Source: Choristoneura fumiferana (lineage: Eukaryota > Arthropoda > Insecta > Lepidoptera > Tortricidae). From it: a stretch of 64,000 nucleotides of DNA. Both the position numbers and the translations under genes were made by a program. The stretch covers positions 11,748,754 through 11,812,753 of the forward strand of contig NC_133481.1 of NCBI RefSeq assembly GCF_025370935.1, written 5' to 3'. The notes below the pieces were generated by a model that saw nothing but the letters and a program-made list of their open reading frames with translations, had not been told where the DNA came from and made no database searches. Shown here piece by piece: positions 1-11,818 of this stretch (the first letter of the stretch is position 1; every line of letters begins with the position of its first letter).

Positions 1-382
1 CTCCTAACGAGTACTTTGAATATACAAACAAATTGTAAAGTTTTTTGGAATCAACGCTCGTTAGCACCTCGCTTACAGCCAATCAACTTAAAAAAAGCAT
101 TAAGCTAAATTACACAAGGAAATCATCTAAGTATAAGAATACTTAATTGCTAATTGCTCTTCAGGAAATAAAAAGAAAGGTCGGCGCGGCAATACAGGCT
201 TTGTTATTTTTAAACTTATTTGGCTTAAGCTGAAAATGCGTTAATAGGCTATTTTATTTGAAGAGCTTTTTGCAAGGTGCTTTTTAATTTTGTGCGTATA
301 AGATCTGCCTATTTTTACATAGGAGGCAGAAACGTAGGTAGGTACTTAATTTAGATGACGTTTGAGGACAAAAGAAAAAAAA
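1..382. other. Unassigned AT-rich DNA
   Basis: No gene, RNA or clear repeat boundary is visible. The sequence is AT-rich with stops in all frames. Confidence 0.5.
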
Positions 383-560
383 TAGTAACTGTCTCAAGAA
401 CACATTGGGACATTTCGCCAATTCGCCATGTATATCGTGTATACATACATGGGTAAGTGTATACAGTGAAAATTACGTCACAAATTTACGCAGACTGGGG
501 TTCGATTACCGATCCCAGCCTTTTGTTTTTTTTTCAATGTGTTCTTGTTACAGTATAGTC
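383..560. repeat. Inverted repeat enclosing a tRNA-like B box
   Basis: The left arm (about 388-407, containing AAGAACACATTG) is the reverse complement of the right arm (about 535-555, containing CAATGTGTTCTT). The loop contains GGGGTTCGATTACC near 498, which resembles the pol III B box GGTTCGANNCC, followed by a run of T. A degraded SINE-like or foldback element is the simplest reading. The plan resembles 3405-3606, but the sequences are not obviously the same family. Confidence 0.5.
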
Positions 561-1540
561 AAATAGAAGTAAGCCCATGTGTTTAAATATAATTGAATTT
601 AGAAATGTTAGTTGGTCGTCATCATCATCTCTATCGCATGTAAATTCCGCTGCTAGACGTAAGTACTCCTCCTTTCGAAACGAATGGTCTTTACGGAGTA
701 CTTTTAAAAATAGTTATTTGTGTCACAAGGGAGCAAAATGGTGTATTTACGGCGAGGGCGGTACATTGAATCCAGAATGTAGCGAATGATTAGAGCTGAG
801 CGTAATGAGGGATTCAAGTGTTAACGCCCATGACGAAAATAATTTTGCTCCCGAGTGTCTCATACAACTTTTCATACCGAGCATTAAGAAACTTGTCAAA
901 AAACAATAATAAAATATAATTAAAGAGCAACCAGCATATTAAATAGCGTGGTTTTACAATCATCAACTTCGAAAAAATGCAATTGCAATAAAACACTTAG
1001 AAAAGCCTTGAACAGAAAAGTTACACTTTGCTCGTCTCGTCAGGGAGGAAAAGTTACTTTTCTGAATGAGAGGTGTGAAAAAAATATTGGAAACGGGATA
1101 AAGATTTAGAACACATTCGAACAGACAACTAGAAAATGACGTATTTAGTTAGAACGCTCACACGGAATTCTGGGTTGCCTCGAATATTTTTACTGAAGTA
1201 TGCAAGTTGTCTGAAATTCCGAAATCTGAAACCGGACTTCTATCAAATTTGTTTCACAACAGTGTTTTAGCTTCAAAAGCTTTTATTTCTTGCAGCAGAA
1301 ACAGAATAGATTGTTTTTCACAGTACAGGTAGAGAGACAAAGTGAGATACACCTTTGGCCTCATCTGTACTTAACATCAGGAGAGAGATAGGGGTCAATC
1401 ACGGTCAGTTTTTATGTAAAAAAAGATGACATAAGTAAGTGGTGGTGATATAATTTAAGTTGTAATATTATTAAGTTTTACAAACAAGCAAGACTTTTCT
1501 GTTGATCGACTTTAAGTTCGAACACTTCTGAATGATAAGC
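561..1540. other. Unassigned stretch
   Basis: A 70-codon open frame at 577-789 has no recognisable domain and a low-complexity serine run, so I do not call it a gene. The rest is AT-rich with no repeat I can name. Confidence 0.4.
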
Positions 1541-1638
1541 CCAGTTTAGACTTACAAGAAAAATCGCAAGTTATATTACATTGCGATTGTCTCAGTGTAA
1601 TGCAACTTGCATGATTTTCTTGCAGGTCTAAACTTTGG
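1541..1638. mobile_element. Short MITE (about 98 bp) with long terminal inverted repeats
   Basis: Positions 1541-1572 and 1604-1638 are near-perfect inverted repeats. The core GTTTAGACTTACAAGAAAA on the left matches GTTTAGACCTGCAAGAAAA read from the right end on the minus strand. The arms make up most of the element, leaving about 30 bp of loop. No coding capacity. Confidence 0.75.
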
Positions 1639-1947
1639 TATAGGTACTGTAGTTAAAAGTTCTCTCAGAGTAGATTAAATTACTAAGAGCAAAGACAAAG
1701 TCGTGTCAAAAGCTAAGCAACGAGTATTTATTAGTCCTAAAAAACTCGTGAAGGTTACTTCTCTGTCCACTTTTTTTAACGCGGTGGGTGCGGTCGCTGA
1801 TGGGCTTGCGTGTCTCCCTGCAGGCGGAAAATTAATAGTTAATGGTCACTGCTTTATTCAATGTTAATGAATATTAACTGATTTTACGTTAGAGACAAAA
1901 TATGGAACAAAAGTAAATCATATTCTGAAAGAATCATTCAACTGCTA

Positions 1948-2114
1948 TGACCAGGGCATTAAGCGTTCCTTAAAAATACCAGAACTAAAACGGTATATGC
2001 CTACAGGTATTTTAGTTGGGAACATTTGCGCCTGGTATGACGCGGGGCGGTAGGTAATTGACTGACTGTATAATAATACCGGTATTTTTGGTAGCGGTTT
2101 TAAACCCTGGTCAT
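1948..2114. mobile_element. MITE-like element with ATGACCAGGG ends
   Basis: ATGACCAGGG at 1948 is mirrored exactly by CCCTGGTCAT ending at 2114. Inside, AAAAATACC near 1972 is mirrored by GGTATTTTT near 2080, so the inverted symmetry extends beyond the ends. The 167 bp element is non-coding. Confidence 0.65.
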
Positions 2115-2224
2115 GACTAACTTAGTCTTAAAGCACGACACTGTTAAGTTAGAATTTTTTCTTAAGTAATTAGAAGTGAAATTAACATTTTCTGACTTTT
2201 CTTACTGGTTGTGCTATAACAGCT

Positions 2225-2492
2225 ATCTTCACATCAAATTTCAAGTTTCTTGAACAACCAAAAGTGGCTTGCAGGTGTTTCGGTTAGGGCAATTTGTATG
2301 GAACCACCTTATGTCTGTATCATTTGATTACGTTGCCGAAGAAGTTTGATTTTACCACTGCTTCAAGAAGTAAAAAATTCGATTACCTTTTTGTACCTCC
2401 ACGTGCTAAAGGGAGTTATTGTTAGACAGACAGACCGACCGACAACAAAGTGATGCGTAAGGGTTCCCTTTTTTCCTTTTGAGGACCCTAAA
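2225..2492 (-). repeat. GTTCCGT/GGACCCTAAAA dispersed repeat, decayed copy
   Basis: The copy ends with AGACAGACAGACCGACCG, then GGGTTCCC and GAGGACCCTAAAA. This is the same terminal signature, in the same orientation, as 18190-18535 and 18590-19003. Non-coding; an ancient interspersed repeat of unknown mobiliser. Confidence 0.5.
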
Positions 2493-2654
2493 AAGAGGTG
2501 AATAAAATAAAGAAGATCTATAATCAAAAGCACTTCACGTTATTCCATCTCTTTCGCCAAAACTACAACCGCGCGAAGCCGGAGACCGGAGTGCAGCGCT
2601 AAACCATCAATGAGAAATTATCTGATGTGACGCTGAAAACCGTATTAAAATTCG

Positions 2655-3060
2655 CCTCTATAACCGGGTGTGGCCTGTACTACGAGAAAAAAATTAAAAC
2701 GTCCTCGTCAAACTGAACAACATTATAGTTCAGCGACTTTTAAAAATAATGGAGTCTTTGAATTTTCCTTTTTTCATACAAATCAAATACTGCTATCAAT
2801 GTACGCTATCCTAGAACACAACTGACGTCGCCTGTCACGCTAAAAACATCAAGCATTTTGCTTTACATTGCTTCTTCAAATAAACATAAAAGTGTTATAA
2901 AAATTAAAAAACTAATTATTTTTAAAAATCGCTGAACTAATGTTGTTCAATGTCTTAAACTTTCGTGATTTTGACTATAATTTTGTTTAGTTTGACGAGT
3001 ATGATCTATGTTTTAATTATTTGCTTATATTACAGGCCACACACACCCGGTATAAAGCCG
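2655..3060. mobile_element. Foldback element with about 100 bp arms
   Basis: ACCGGGTGTGGCCTGTA at 2663 is matched in reverse complement by TACAGGCCACACACACCCGGT ending at 3051. The pairing continues inward through AATTAAAAC, CTCGTCAAACT, GAACAACATTA and GTTCAGCGA. The right arm contains an extra block of roughly 40 bp (CGAAAGTTTAAGAC region) that the left arm lacks. The element is about 405 bp and non-coding. Confidence 0.75.
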
Positions 3061-3404
3061 CTTTTTTAAATGGAACTAACAGAAATTGACAGTGATATAA
3101 AGCAGTGGAGTTATTATTTACCACTACGTATGATAACTAGTTATTAAATGAAAGTTTAGGATGAACAATCTGTTCAGCACAAATGTCTGTACATAAAATA
3201 TTTTAAAATGTATTTTTATACTACCATCGCTTTCTGAAAGATCACCATTTTCAAGAAGAATGTGTCGCAAGAAAATGCCCGATAGGTAGTAGGTATTTTT
3301 TTCAAATTACAGTTATTTTTAATATCAAAGTTAGCAATAAATAGATTACAGATAACAATTACAAAAAATACAGAGATGTATTTGGTCCCTTAGTTAAGAA
3401 CCTT

Positions 3405-3606
3405 AAATCAAGATTGGTTTTTTGAATCTTTTTGTATTTTTTGTTTCAATTCCAAATTTTTTGTTACTTTTACGGTCATCCCGTAAAACTCATATCGAAA
3501 GTACAAACTGAAATATAATAGAAACCTGGACCTGGGTTCGATTCCCAGCGCTGGTCTTATTTTTCTGGTTTTTCTATGCATCTATATTTCAGTTTGTACT
3601 TTCGAA
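3405..3606. repeat. Head-to-head inverted SINE fragments with tRNA B box
   Basis: 3410-3520 is the reverse complement of the 3' body of the tRNA-derived SINE seen at 49405-49605. 3530-3606 is the forward B-box part, with GGGTTCGATTCCCAGCGC and then the same CTGGTTTTTCT and CAGTTTGTA blocks. The two fragments pair through CGAAAGTACAAACTGAAATA (about 3498) and its complement near 3585-3604. The result is a natural hairpin. Confidence 0.7.
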
Positions 3607-4470
3607 CCTAAATATCTAAAAATCTTAACTATAATCCACAAAATCGTAGATGCATACATAAAGTCTTACAATGTCAAAAATATAATTATGATTCTTAAAT
3701 ATAAATATTAGGTAAGTAAATATTAAGCTTTTGGATTCCGAAGGCAAGTTTACGCCTGCCACTCCCAAAATTATCTCTCACGCACTCATGTCCTGCTCTG
3801 AAACCATTTCTGTTTTTATTAACCTTTAAACAATTTACGAAATATTAATAACGGTGAAAAACCATTACGGTATGGACGTGCGCTCAAGAACATGACAGCC
3901 ATTATTCAATTAAGTTTATCGGCGTAAACAGCTGTTAACGGAACACGGCTGTTCCGTTGACGTCCATACAAAATGTTCACGGCCGTTTCAAATTAGGAAG
4001 TTCGAAGAACTTTACGATGTTTCAGAGGAAAACATGAAACTCGGGCCAACACCCGCCTAATTAGTGAAGTTTATAAATTTGTTACCCATTTGGTATGCGT
4101 ACCTACTTCGGCAACTCGGCCGAAACGATTTTTATAATATCCACTCAATTCTAAAGAGCTCGTATATTTTTTCCTGTAACGTGAAAACAAGGTTTAAGTT
4201 GAAACGATTAAGCGTGCCAGGTGCGTTCATTTACATAATAAACATGATACCTACTTTGAATGTTTCGCATAGTCGTTAGTTAGAATTAGGCACACTGTGG
4301 TTATGGATAGGTATTATGTACATTAATAATGTAACTCGTAAAAAAGTTAACATGTTCAACCGGATCTGATTGAGTTTAGATAGGTACTCAACTAATTGAA
4401 TTAGTTACAATTTACTTAATATTAAACAAAATATTTTTTTTATGATTTAAATTCGGGTTTTGTTCCGCTT
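3607..4470. other. Unassigned stretch
   Basis: AT-rich and non-coding in appearance. The 71-codon frame at 4064-4279 shows no domain and is not supported. Nothing else recognised. Confidence 0.4.
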
Positions 4471-4481
4471 ACCTTGATTTT

Positions 4482-4799
4482 GATCAGAAATGAGGAGATA
4501 CGTAGAAGAACAAGGGTCACCGACATAGCCAAGCGAATTATCTCGTTGAAGTGGCAATGTGCAGGCCATATAGCACGGAGAACTGGGTCGTTGGGGCCGA
4601 AAGGTTCTCGAGTGGAGACCGCGGATCGGCAAGCGCAGCGTAGGACGTCCACCAACGAGATAGACGGATGACCTGGTTCAAGTCGCGGGTTCACGATGGA
4701 TGCAAGCCGCATCGAACCGAGGCAACTGGAGGTCTATGGGGGAGGCCTATGCCCAACAGTAGACTTCATAAGGCTGATATGATGATGATGATGTTGATG
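4482..4799 (+). mobile_element. 5'-truncated RTE-type LINE 3' end with TSD
   Basis: The frame from 4480 encodes RNEEIRRRTRVTDIAKRI, an RTE-type C-terminal motif shared with 57125-56814. After a frame change it continues through EATGGLWGRPM and ends in a GATGATGATG tail. The copy is flanked by a perfect 11 bp direct repeat, ACCTTGATTTT, at 4471-4481 and 4800-4810. That marks one target-primed insertion of only about 318 bp. The reading frame is broken, so it is a dead copy. Confidence 0.85.
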
Positions 4800-4810
4800 A
4801 CCTTGATTTT

Positions 4811-7021
4811 AAAGGCTCAATGTTTCGGCACAGTTTCATGCGCCATGATCACGAGACGACTGCAAATCATAAAATTAGTAATGACCCGTTTTTATTTTAA
4901 GTACCTGTCTAATATTAGTGCAAGTAAAAATAGTTTTCACTAAAACACAATATTACAAATAGTTCTATTTGTTCAAGCGCTACAATTTTTACATCAATCA
5001 AATATTCAGTAATTTCACAAAACGTCCTAGCATATAGTATGTAAATAAAGCACGTCGGTATTGACAATGTATAAAAAATTGCCGCCGAAATTGCGGAAAA
5101 GTTTATTCTTTTTATTATGCTCGGGATTACCCGGTACGTACTCGACACGGAATACGCATACACCCTCACGTGACACTAAACATGCTGAATTTACGGACGT
5201 ACGGCAGGGCGTTATTCGAGCCGCGTTCGGATTTGGCAAATGACAGACAAATTGGCGGGCTCCGAACGTGATGTATGCCCATGACACTCCTCGCACAGTT
5301 GGTTAGAAGTATACCAAACTCGTAAAGTTTGCCTCTGGCAACACCTGTGTAAGAGTTGAACCAAAGGCAGTAGACCTTTACGTTCTAACGACTTACACTC
5401 CCGACGGAAAGTTTGGTAATTGTCTCATGTAGAAGTTTTACTACAGCACACGGCCAAACTAGCTGAGTACTTAGTAGTTATTGTGGCAACATATCTCATT
5501 AAATAGGGAGAATAGTTCATTATAAATTTATGCGGTACAGTGCGGTAAATATTTTACTCACATTTTAAACACAAACTTCGAAAATATTTCTATTTTTTAT
5601 CACCCAAGATTTATATATTATGATATCTTATTGCTACAAAGCGTAAGTATCAAGTAACAGAAGCACACAATATGTTAAAAAATAAAAAGACATGTCTGAG
5701 ATAAGCATAAAACCGTGTTTGATAGGAAAGCTTAACATGTTGAGAACCAACTCTTAAAGTATTTATTTAAAAATTTGCACTTACGTAAAATCTTCTCCTG
5801 CAATTCAGCAACGTCAAGTTTTGCGAAAAAAAACGAAACTACGGTATATTTAACACAATATATGGCTCAAGTACCTACTACAGATAAACAAATGATCATC
5901 ATATATAATCGGTATAATTTAAAAACCCGGGAATCGTTCGAAAGGACCGCTGAAGCACAATAATCAAAGGGAGTGCGCATTATCTCTGGGTTCCCTAATA
6001 ATACAAATGCACTCATCCATCAAAACATCACGTTGGCTGCAGAACAACTGCTTCCAGCTCTAATTATCTGAAGTGGTTCCAGCTGGTGACAAGTTTATTT
6101 GATGAGCCATTATCTTTAATGAATCTTGTCCTTGAAAGATTGTTTAGTACTCATAAACAAATAGTAAGTTTGGAAAGAAACTTCAAAAATTGTTTGAAGC
6201 GGAAACTTATTATTTGTATTTATGAAAATTAATTAAACATTATGAAAATCACATGGCCAGAGAAAACGAAGGTAGTAGTCAGAAGCAAAAAAACATTTAT
6301 GTTTTATGACTTTTTTCGATTGTGCGCATGAAGTTGCTTTCATTAAAGATAAATCTCAAATAAAGTAAAACTCATCGCTAAGGTAAAACTTCTATTCCAA
6401 ATAATGACTAGCAATTCCCTTTGGAAATATCTGAGATTAGATCCAAAAATAAGGTGAAATTCGGCTTCAAACTTTCCAGTTCATAGGGCCTCCTCCATTG
6501 TATGATTAATAGACTAGCGAATGTTTAAAAAGCCGCTTTCACTTCCGAAGTGATTTATCATGGCTCTTATAAGTAGCAGCCTATTTGTGATATAAAACAG
6601 GAAGGTATTGAAAGTCTGTAGACGATCAATAACTGTCGAAGCGAAAAAAAATTCAATTAAACGCTATTGGAATTTCTTTCACTGGAAAAGCGTTTCCGAG
6701 GGTAATTGAAAGCATGTGAAATTACAAACATATACATATTGAGCTTAAATTAGAATTTCTACTGGAATGTTGCTCGGTTTATTTTTAAAATGATTATGAA
6801 TGTGATCGCTGGCAGTATCATTAACATCGGGATAGGAATCAAATATATCTCCACGCTGCCTGTTTTTAATGATGCGTTTTAATAGAAGTACGGGAGGAGG
6901 GGGGGGAAGTTTCTTTAAATGATATCCCTGGAAATGCTATTCGTTCAAAATTAGTAGGCCTTATTTTCTCGCTGTGCAGCGATACTTATTCGCTGTGCGA
7001 AATAGTGGCCAGCCCCTGGTC
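4811..7021. other. Unassigned stretch
   Basis: No exon-like coding block, RNA gene or clear inverted-repeat element was found. Short frames at 5027-5296, 5061-5243 and 5775-5963 overlap on both strands and carry no domain. A run of G lies at about 6896-6906. Confidence 0.4.
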
Positions 7022-7500
7022 GCCCGTGGCCTCTATTAGGCGCGTCGACAAATCTTTGTATAGCCGACGCGCACTCGGCCCCCATGGCCCCAAGGTTTCA
7101 ACGCCAAACGCCGCGAAACATGTAGCTGGTTCCTAGGGCGGCATATTTGCGGCGTTTGAGGCTTTAGCCGAGGATACCGCAGCGCCTGCGGTGACGCTGG
7201 TGCTTGGAGCATGGGACGGTGCCAGGGTATCAACGCAAGTAGCATCCCAAACTAGCGGCTGACCCATGCTAGCGACATTGCATCAGGCTTCTTGCCGTCG
7301 TCCCTGGCCAGCCCGCTGGGCTCGAGGACTGCCGGCACTCTCGCACTGACAAGGGCCCGACGGATGATATCGTTAATACTGGCGTGGTGGGAGATCCTAC
7401 CAGCGCTCCGGACGCATGAGAGGCCATGGTCGCCGCATTGACAACGATGTGGCTGATTTGTTGATTCCCCCAAACGTAAGCTAGCTGCCAGGCGGAAGGT
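7022..7500 (-). pseudogene. Decayed non-LTR reverse transcriptase C-terminal fragment
   Basis: Read on the minus strand this GC-rich block gives the C-terminal tail of a LINE-like polyprotein. First comes a Cys/His cluster (QPHRCQCGDHGLSCV, 7473 to about 7380). Next is a segment with NDIIRRALVSARVPAVLEP and DDGKKPDAMSL. In a shifted frame follow VWDATCVDTLAPSH and ETLGPWGP, then STRLIEATGDQ near 7030. I recognise this block order from retroelement-derived proteins in insect and other animal genomes; the clade is not certain. Several frameshifts and an in-frame stop (after NAANMPP) show it is dead. No reverse transcriptase core is present here. Confidence 0.7.
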
Positions 7501-8398
7501 GGTGTTATCTAGAAAACTACGTATACCTAGTGAAAAATTAGAATGGATTAGTAAAAAGTTAAAACTGTAATATTTTTTAACTAGTGGAAGTTTTAAATGG
7601 CGTTTTCAAGGATTTTATTTCAATGTTACCTGTACAGTTTTAACTGCATTGCAAAGCTGGAAATAAACTTGATAATTATCACATATGGAAAATAATACTC
7701 ATGGATGCATTTGGAAATACGAGAATATCCGAGCACTAAATACTAATATTTAGTGGGTATTTAACGATTTAAGCTAGCAAGCAAAATGGATATAATAATC
7801 AAATTTATGTTTTAAAAATGTTTTACTTAAAGGATTTAAAGCCATATTTTGTAATGTCGTACGTTTACTCCTTTAAATCACTTGGCATCGTGAATTTATA
7901 TCGCAAGTGTGTTGTTTCCGCACGTTACTCTCTATCACTGAGAGTCTCGTAGCTTTTAAAATTTTGTTAAGTATATATTAAGCCCTTAGGTGTGAGCTCG
8001 GTTTCCAAGCCAGAAATATTTTGCTTAAAATTCGTAAAGTCGCCACGTCAGTGTCCATAGTCACGCGTGATTGAACCAATTCATATAAATAAATAAAGGA
8101 CCGTCACACAAAAAACAAACAAACAAAAAAACTTAAACATTTTTTGTGTTGTTGCGCTAGATAATTCGGTGCCTAGTTGTTATTCATTTATTTGGCCGGT
8201 TAAGACATGCAGAGAGATTAGAATAAGAAAAAGCCAGATGCCGGATTACAATCTTCGCGTACTGTGACAAGTGTATCCAGAATCAAAGTGGTAAGGCGTG
8301 GCTAAACAACAATGATACTCGTGATGATATGACTCTGATGTATGACTCGTGATGACAGTCGATAAAATTTCACGACGACCGAAATATTTGTATTTTAG
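7501..8398. other. Unassigned stretch
   Basis: AT-rich. Includes a simple A/C-rich patch near 8107-8135. No gene or named repeat recognised. Confidence 0.4.
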
Positions 8399-8540
8399 TC
8401 CACTGCTGGACATATGCCTCTATAATTGCACGCCACTGAGCACGATCCTCGGCCACTTTCATCCAGTTCTTGCCAGCCACCTTGTGAAGATTAACGCTCT
8501 ACCTAATCTGAGGGCGTCCCCGCCACACTTGCCGATCTGC
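8399..8540 (-). mobile_element. RTE-type LINE 3' fragment, same subfamily as 31226-31388
   Basis: The reverse complement matches 31226-31388 closely, including the block encoding WMKVAEDRAQWRA and the block GTCCACTGCTGGACATA near the end. It lacks the CAT/ATG tail and I see no clear target-site duplication, so it is older or internally truncated. Confidence 0.7.
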
Positions 8541-8589
8541 AGTCTCTATCTTATTCAGGACAAGATGGAAACATGGTCATGTTGAGGAT

Positions 8590-9005
8590 ATGGTCACATT
8601 ATGTCATATTTTGAATTGAAAATGCATATATCCACTGAAATGAGGTACTGGAGCAGAATGCTTGGCATAACTTGGACGCTACCGGACCAACGTCTCAATC
8701 CTCCAAGAAATAGGCAAACAGCGTCTTTTTTCCATCGTTCAAAGTCGTATTCTCACTTCTTTGATCATATAAGAGCGGGATCATACTTGTGGTTCTGTGG
8801 AAAGTTGAAGGTACAAGGGCGCGTCGCAGGCCACCCATGCGTTTGGTCGACCAAGTTAAAACTTCATTCAATAGTCCACTCCACGAATCTTTCAGAAAGG
8901 CTGCAGTACGGGAGGTATGGCGATGAGTTGTGAAGCTTGCCACTACTGCCACTACTCCTTGATGTGACGAATACCACCGCTCTGCCAAGAGTGTTGTACA
9001 CACAA
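8590..9005 (+). pseudogene. Decayed LINE C-terminal domain (RTE-like)
   Basis: One frame (8601-8933) gives YWSRMLGITWT. The neighbouring frames then give ILQEIGKQRLFSIVQSRIL, VEGTRARRRPP, VDQVKTSFNSPLHES and FRKAAVREVWR, ending near CDEYHRSAKSVVHTQGV. This order resembles the C-terminus downstream of the reverse transcriptase in RTE-like LINEs. It requires at least two frameshifts and contains stops, so the 110-codon open frame is not a gene. It lies directly beside another RTE fragment (8399-8540) on the opposite strand. Confidence 0.6.
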
Positions 9006-9397
9006 GGTGTTAAGTCATAATTATTAGACTGAGCACAGTAAAAATGGGATATAAAACATAACCTACTTTTAAATATAGCGTAATCGATTCTTCTCTCGAT
9101 TCTGAACTACTTTCAGGTTTTGAGGTATTGAATTAACACCTTTTATAAGGAAAGTTCCACCCTGATAATATGCAATTAAGTTTCTTCGACTGTACGGCTT
9201 CTGGTTTATTATTTATTCTAAGTAAGACTGAGGGACAGAAAAGGGCGTCATGACATACCGGCCCACGCGTCTGGCCAAGGCGATGCCACGCCGAGAACGT
9301 GTGTGAAATAATAATAAATTCAATTGATCATAATGCTTTATGGCCAGTTGACTTCCTTATTCCCGACTCAATTTATTAGAACATTATATTTATACCT

Positions 9398-9489
9398 AGT
9401 GCCATCCACGGTGACGCGTGATTTTGTCAAAATTAGCCATTAATGATATTGTAATAAGAACCACGGCACGCGTCATCGTGAATGACTCT
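9398..9489. mobile_element. 92 bp MITE
   Basis: The left end GTGCCATCCACGGTGACGCG and the reverse complement of the right end, GAGTCATTCACGATGACGCG, are alike at about four of five bases. The loop is AT-rich. Non-coding. Confidence 0.55.
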
Positions 9490-11616
9490 ACCTATACTAC
9501 CCTACCTTCTTAGAGGCGTAACTTGATCTAAAGAGTCTTGTAAACGTCGAGAGAGGGCAATAATTAGATTATCAAGTTTGAACTTCGATCGTTTCCGATT
9601 GATTACATTGGTTACTTTAGTAATATTGGTTTGAGTAATAAGTAATTATTGGATAAGTAAGCGAGGCGCTAAAAACGGTAACGCGCTTTTTGTATTTTAG
9701 TACAAAGTAAGCATTCTGGGAATTAGCCAGGCGCGCATGTCAGCACCGCTAGCTGGATTTATAGCATTTTGATTTAGCAAAAGACCAATGAAATGGTGTT
9801 GTAATATAATTTTATACCGAATAGTACCGTATACCTAATACCTTTTTCCGGAGTTATTTAGTTTTGGTGGCTTCCACGTATGTCAATAAAAACAAAAAAG
9901 ACACTACTATCTTATTAGGACATGACGTCACATGTTAAATGTAAAAGCTTCAAAATAAAACATTTCTTTTATGGCCCTGATTTTTACAGCTGATAATTAA
10001 GAGTACCTACCTATAGTCACTGCCAATGTTAAGTAGCAAAACTTTGATAGTGTTTTTTTTTTTAAATGCGGACGTGAATTACAAGATTTTCTCATGAATA
10101 GGTAGAAGTATAAAACGTCTTTTGTTTTTTTTTTCTTATGAGGTTTTTACACGGTAGTGATGCTATGTATGTTACAGTAGCCGAAGAGAGCATGTATATA
10201 TTAATACGTTTCACTTTTGGATGATTTTTCGCCCCTAAATATCAGTTACCATTTAGATTGTTTTCAAAGTAAGTACAAAAAAGCTGTCGTTTCTTTTCTG
10301 TTTTGCGATCACAAAAAACCATTATCAGGATAATGACCGCCTTCTTAATTATATTAGTACCTAACACAAACTATTTTAACTATTAATCATTGTACAAAAG
10401 TGTGAGATGTACCTACATACAACTAGTCCGTAAGCTAAGCCTTTAATCCCGAGGATTGCTCGCATACGATCGCTACATCGAGCTGGACGTCCACATAAGC
10501 CAATAATTGACTTTACACAATGCCTCTAAGAGAAAATTGGGATTGATGAAATATTTCATGTTTAGAATAATGAAAACAGTTTTTTAAAAGCACCAAAGGA
10601 ATTATTTTGCGACTCATTATTACAGAAAATAAACAATCTACGTCAACAGGCTCGTAAACAGAAGTGCTGAACTTAGTATATTTTTATTCTTTACAATGAA
10701 ATTCGATAGTAAAAAACCATAAGTAGTTTAATTGATTAATATTACATCAAAATTAATAAACACAATGACAAAAAATCTAAATTAATAAAGTAATAATAAA
10801 TAACATTAAAAAACAATTATACAATAAACATAAAAATCAAAATATCAAAAAATCTTTACAATTACAATCTTATATGAAGAGTTATGAAGTGAATAATGTT
10901 GTGTATCATGTAGAAAACTAATGAAATTCACTAATAGCGTAATAAACTAAAACTGTAGCAATTGTTAGTGTTAAAAGATATCTACATAAGTTATTATTAG
11001 GCAAAATGGTCACTTAAACAATTGAAATTACAAAACTAAGATTATAAATGTTAGAGTTTATGTGTGAACATTAATGATTGAAAATATATAAATGTTGGTA
11101 CATTCAGTACATTGGTAGTACATTGGTAGATTTAATTCCACGTATACTAAATTAACACCATCAACTTATTCAAAACATGCCGCTGTAGAGAACAACATAG
11201 AGCAGAAACCGATGGAAGAGAAAGATGAACTAAAATTTAACATACCTATTGAATTCCGACAAGTGACGTTTATGCCTACCTTCCCTGCAAGGGGAGCGGA
11301 CTTCGTACCGTGTCTGTTTGACTCGCAATAGCAAACTGCATATATATGCTTCCATTAAATAAAAAGGCACAACCTTGTTACTCCGGCCCGTTCTATCTGT
11401 TAGGTACCTCCGTTTCCGCTCATTATCGTTTTTTAGTCGAAATCGGCGATCACTGAGAAAGTGACGCCCTCGATCAATTTCTTCTCTTTATCGTGATACC
11501 CTTGAGATGGAATTTAATATAAATATCTCAGAAATACCAAACATTCTACAGTCGAATAAGCTCCAATTATCGCTTGATAGAAACTTCAGACGTTGATGAT
11601 TCCACGAAACTACTAC
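9490..11616. other. Unassigned stretch with an A-rich block
   Basis: 10,680-10,880 is strongly A-rich low-complexity sequence. A GTACATTGGTA motif is duplicated near 11,108-11,130. No coding region found. Confidence 0.4.
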
Positions 11617-11818
11617 TAAGGCTCCGTTTCCACTAGAGATGTGCGAGGATGTGTTGCAAGGATGTGTTTTCATTAATCAATGGAAACGCTTCATTTACCT
11701 CGCCTCGCTCCGCTCAGCGGTTTCCACCAGCGATGTGCTGTGCGAGGATAGGTACCTAGATGAAACGTTTCTATTGGTTCATGAAAAACACATTCCTCGC
11801 CGCATATCCTCGCGCTTG
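11617..11818. mobile_element. Foldback element, same family as 54650-54840
   Basis: The left half (GATGTGCGAGGATGTGTTGC, TGTGTTTTCAT, GGAAACGCTTCATTTACCTC) is mirrored by the right half (GATGAAACGTTTCTATTGG, TGAAAAACACATTCCTCGC). The near-palindromic centre contains GCTCCGCTCAGCGG. It is non-coding; the open frames across it on both strands result from the palindrome. Confidence 0.7.

Noticed and set aside
8601..8933. 110-codon open frame as a gene
   Set aside because: Neighbouring frames together give LINE C-terminal motifs with frameshifts, so this is a decayed retroelement.
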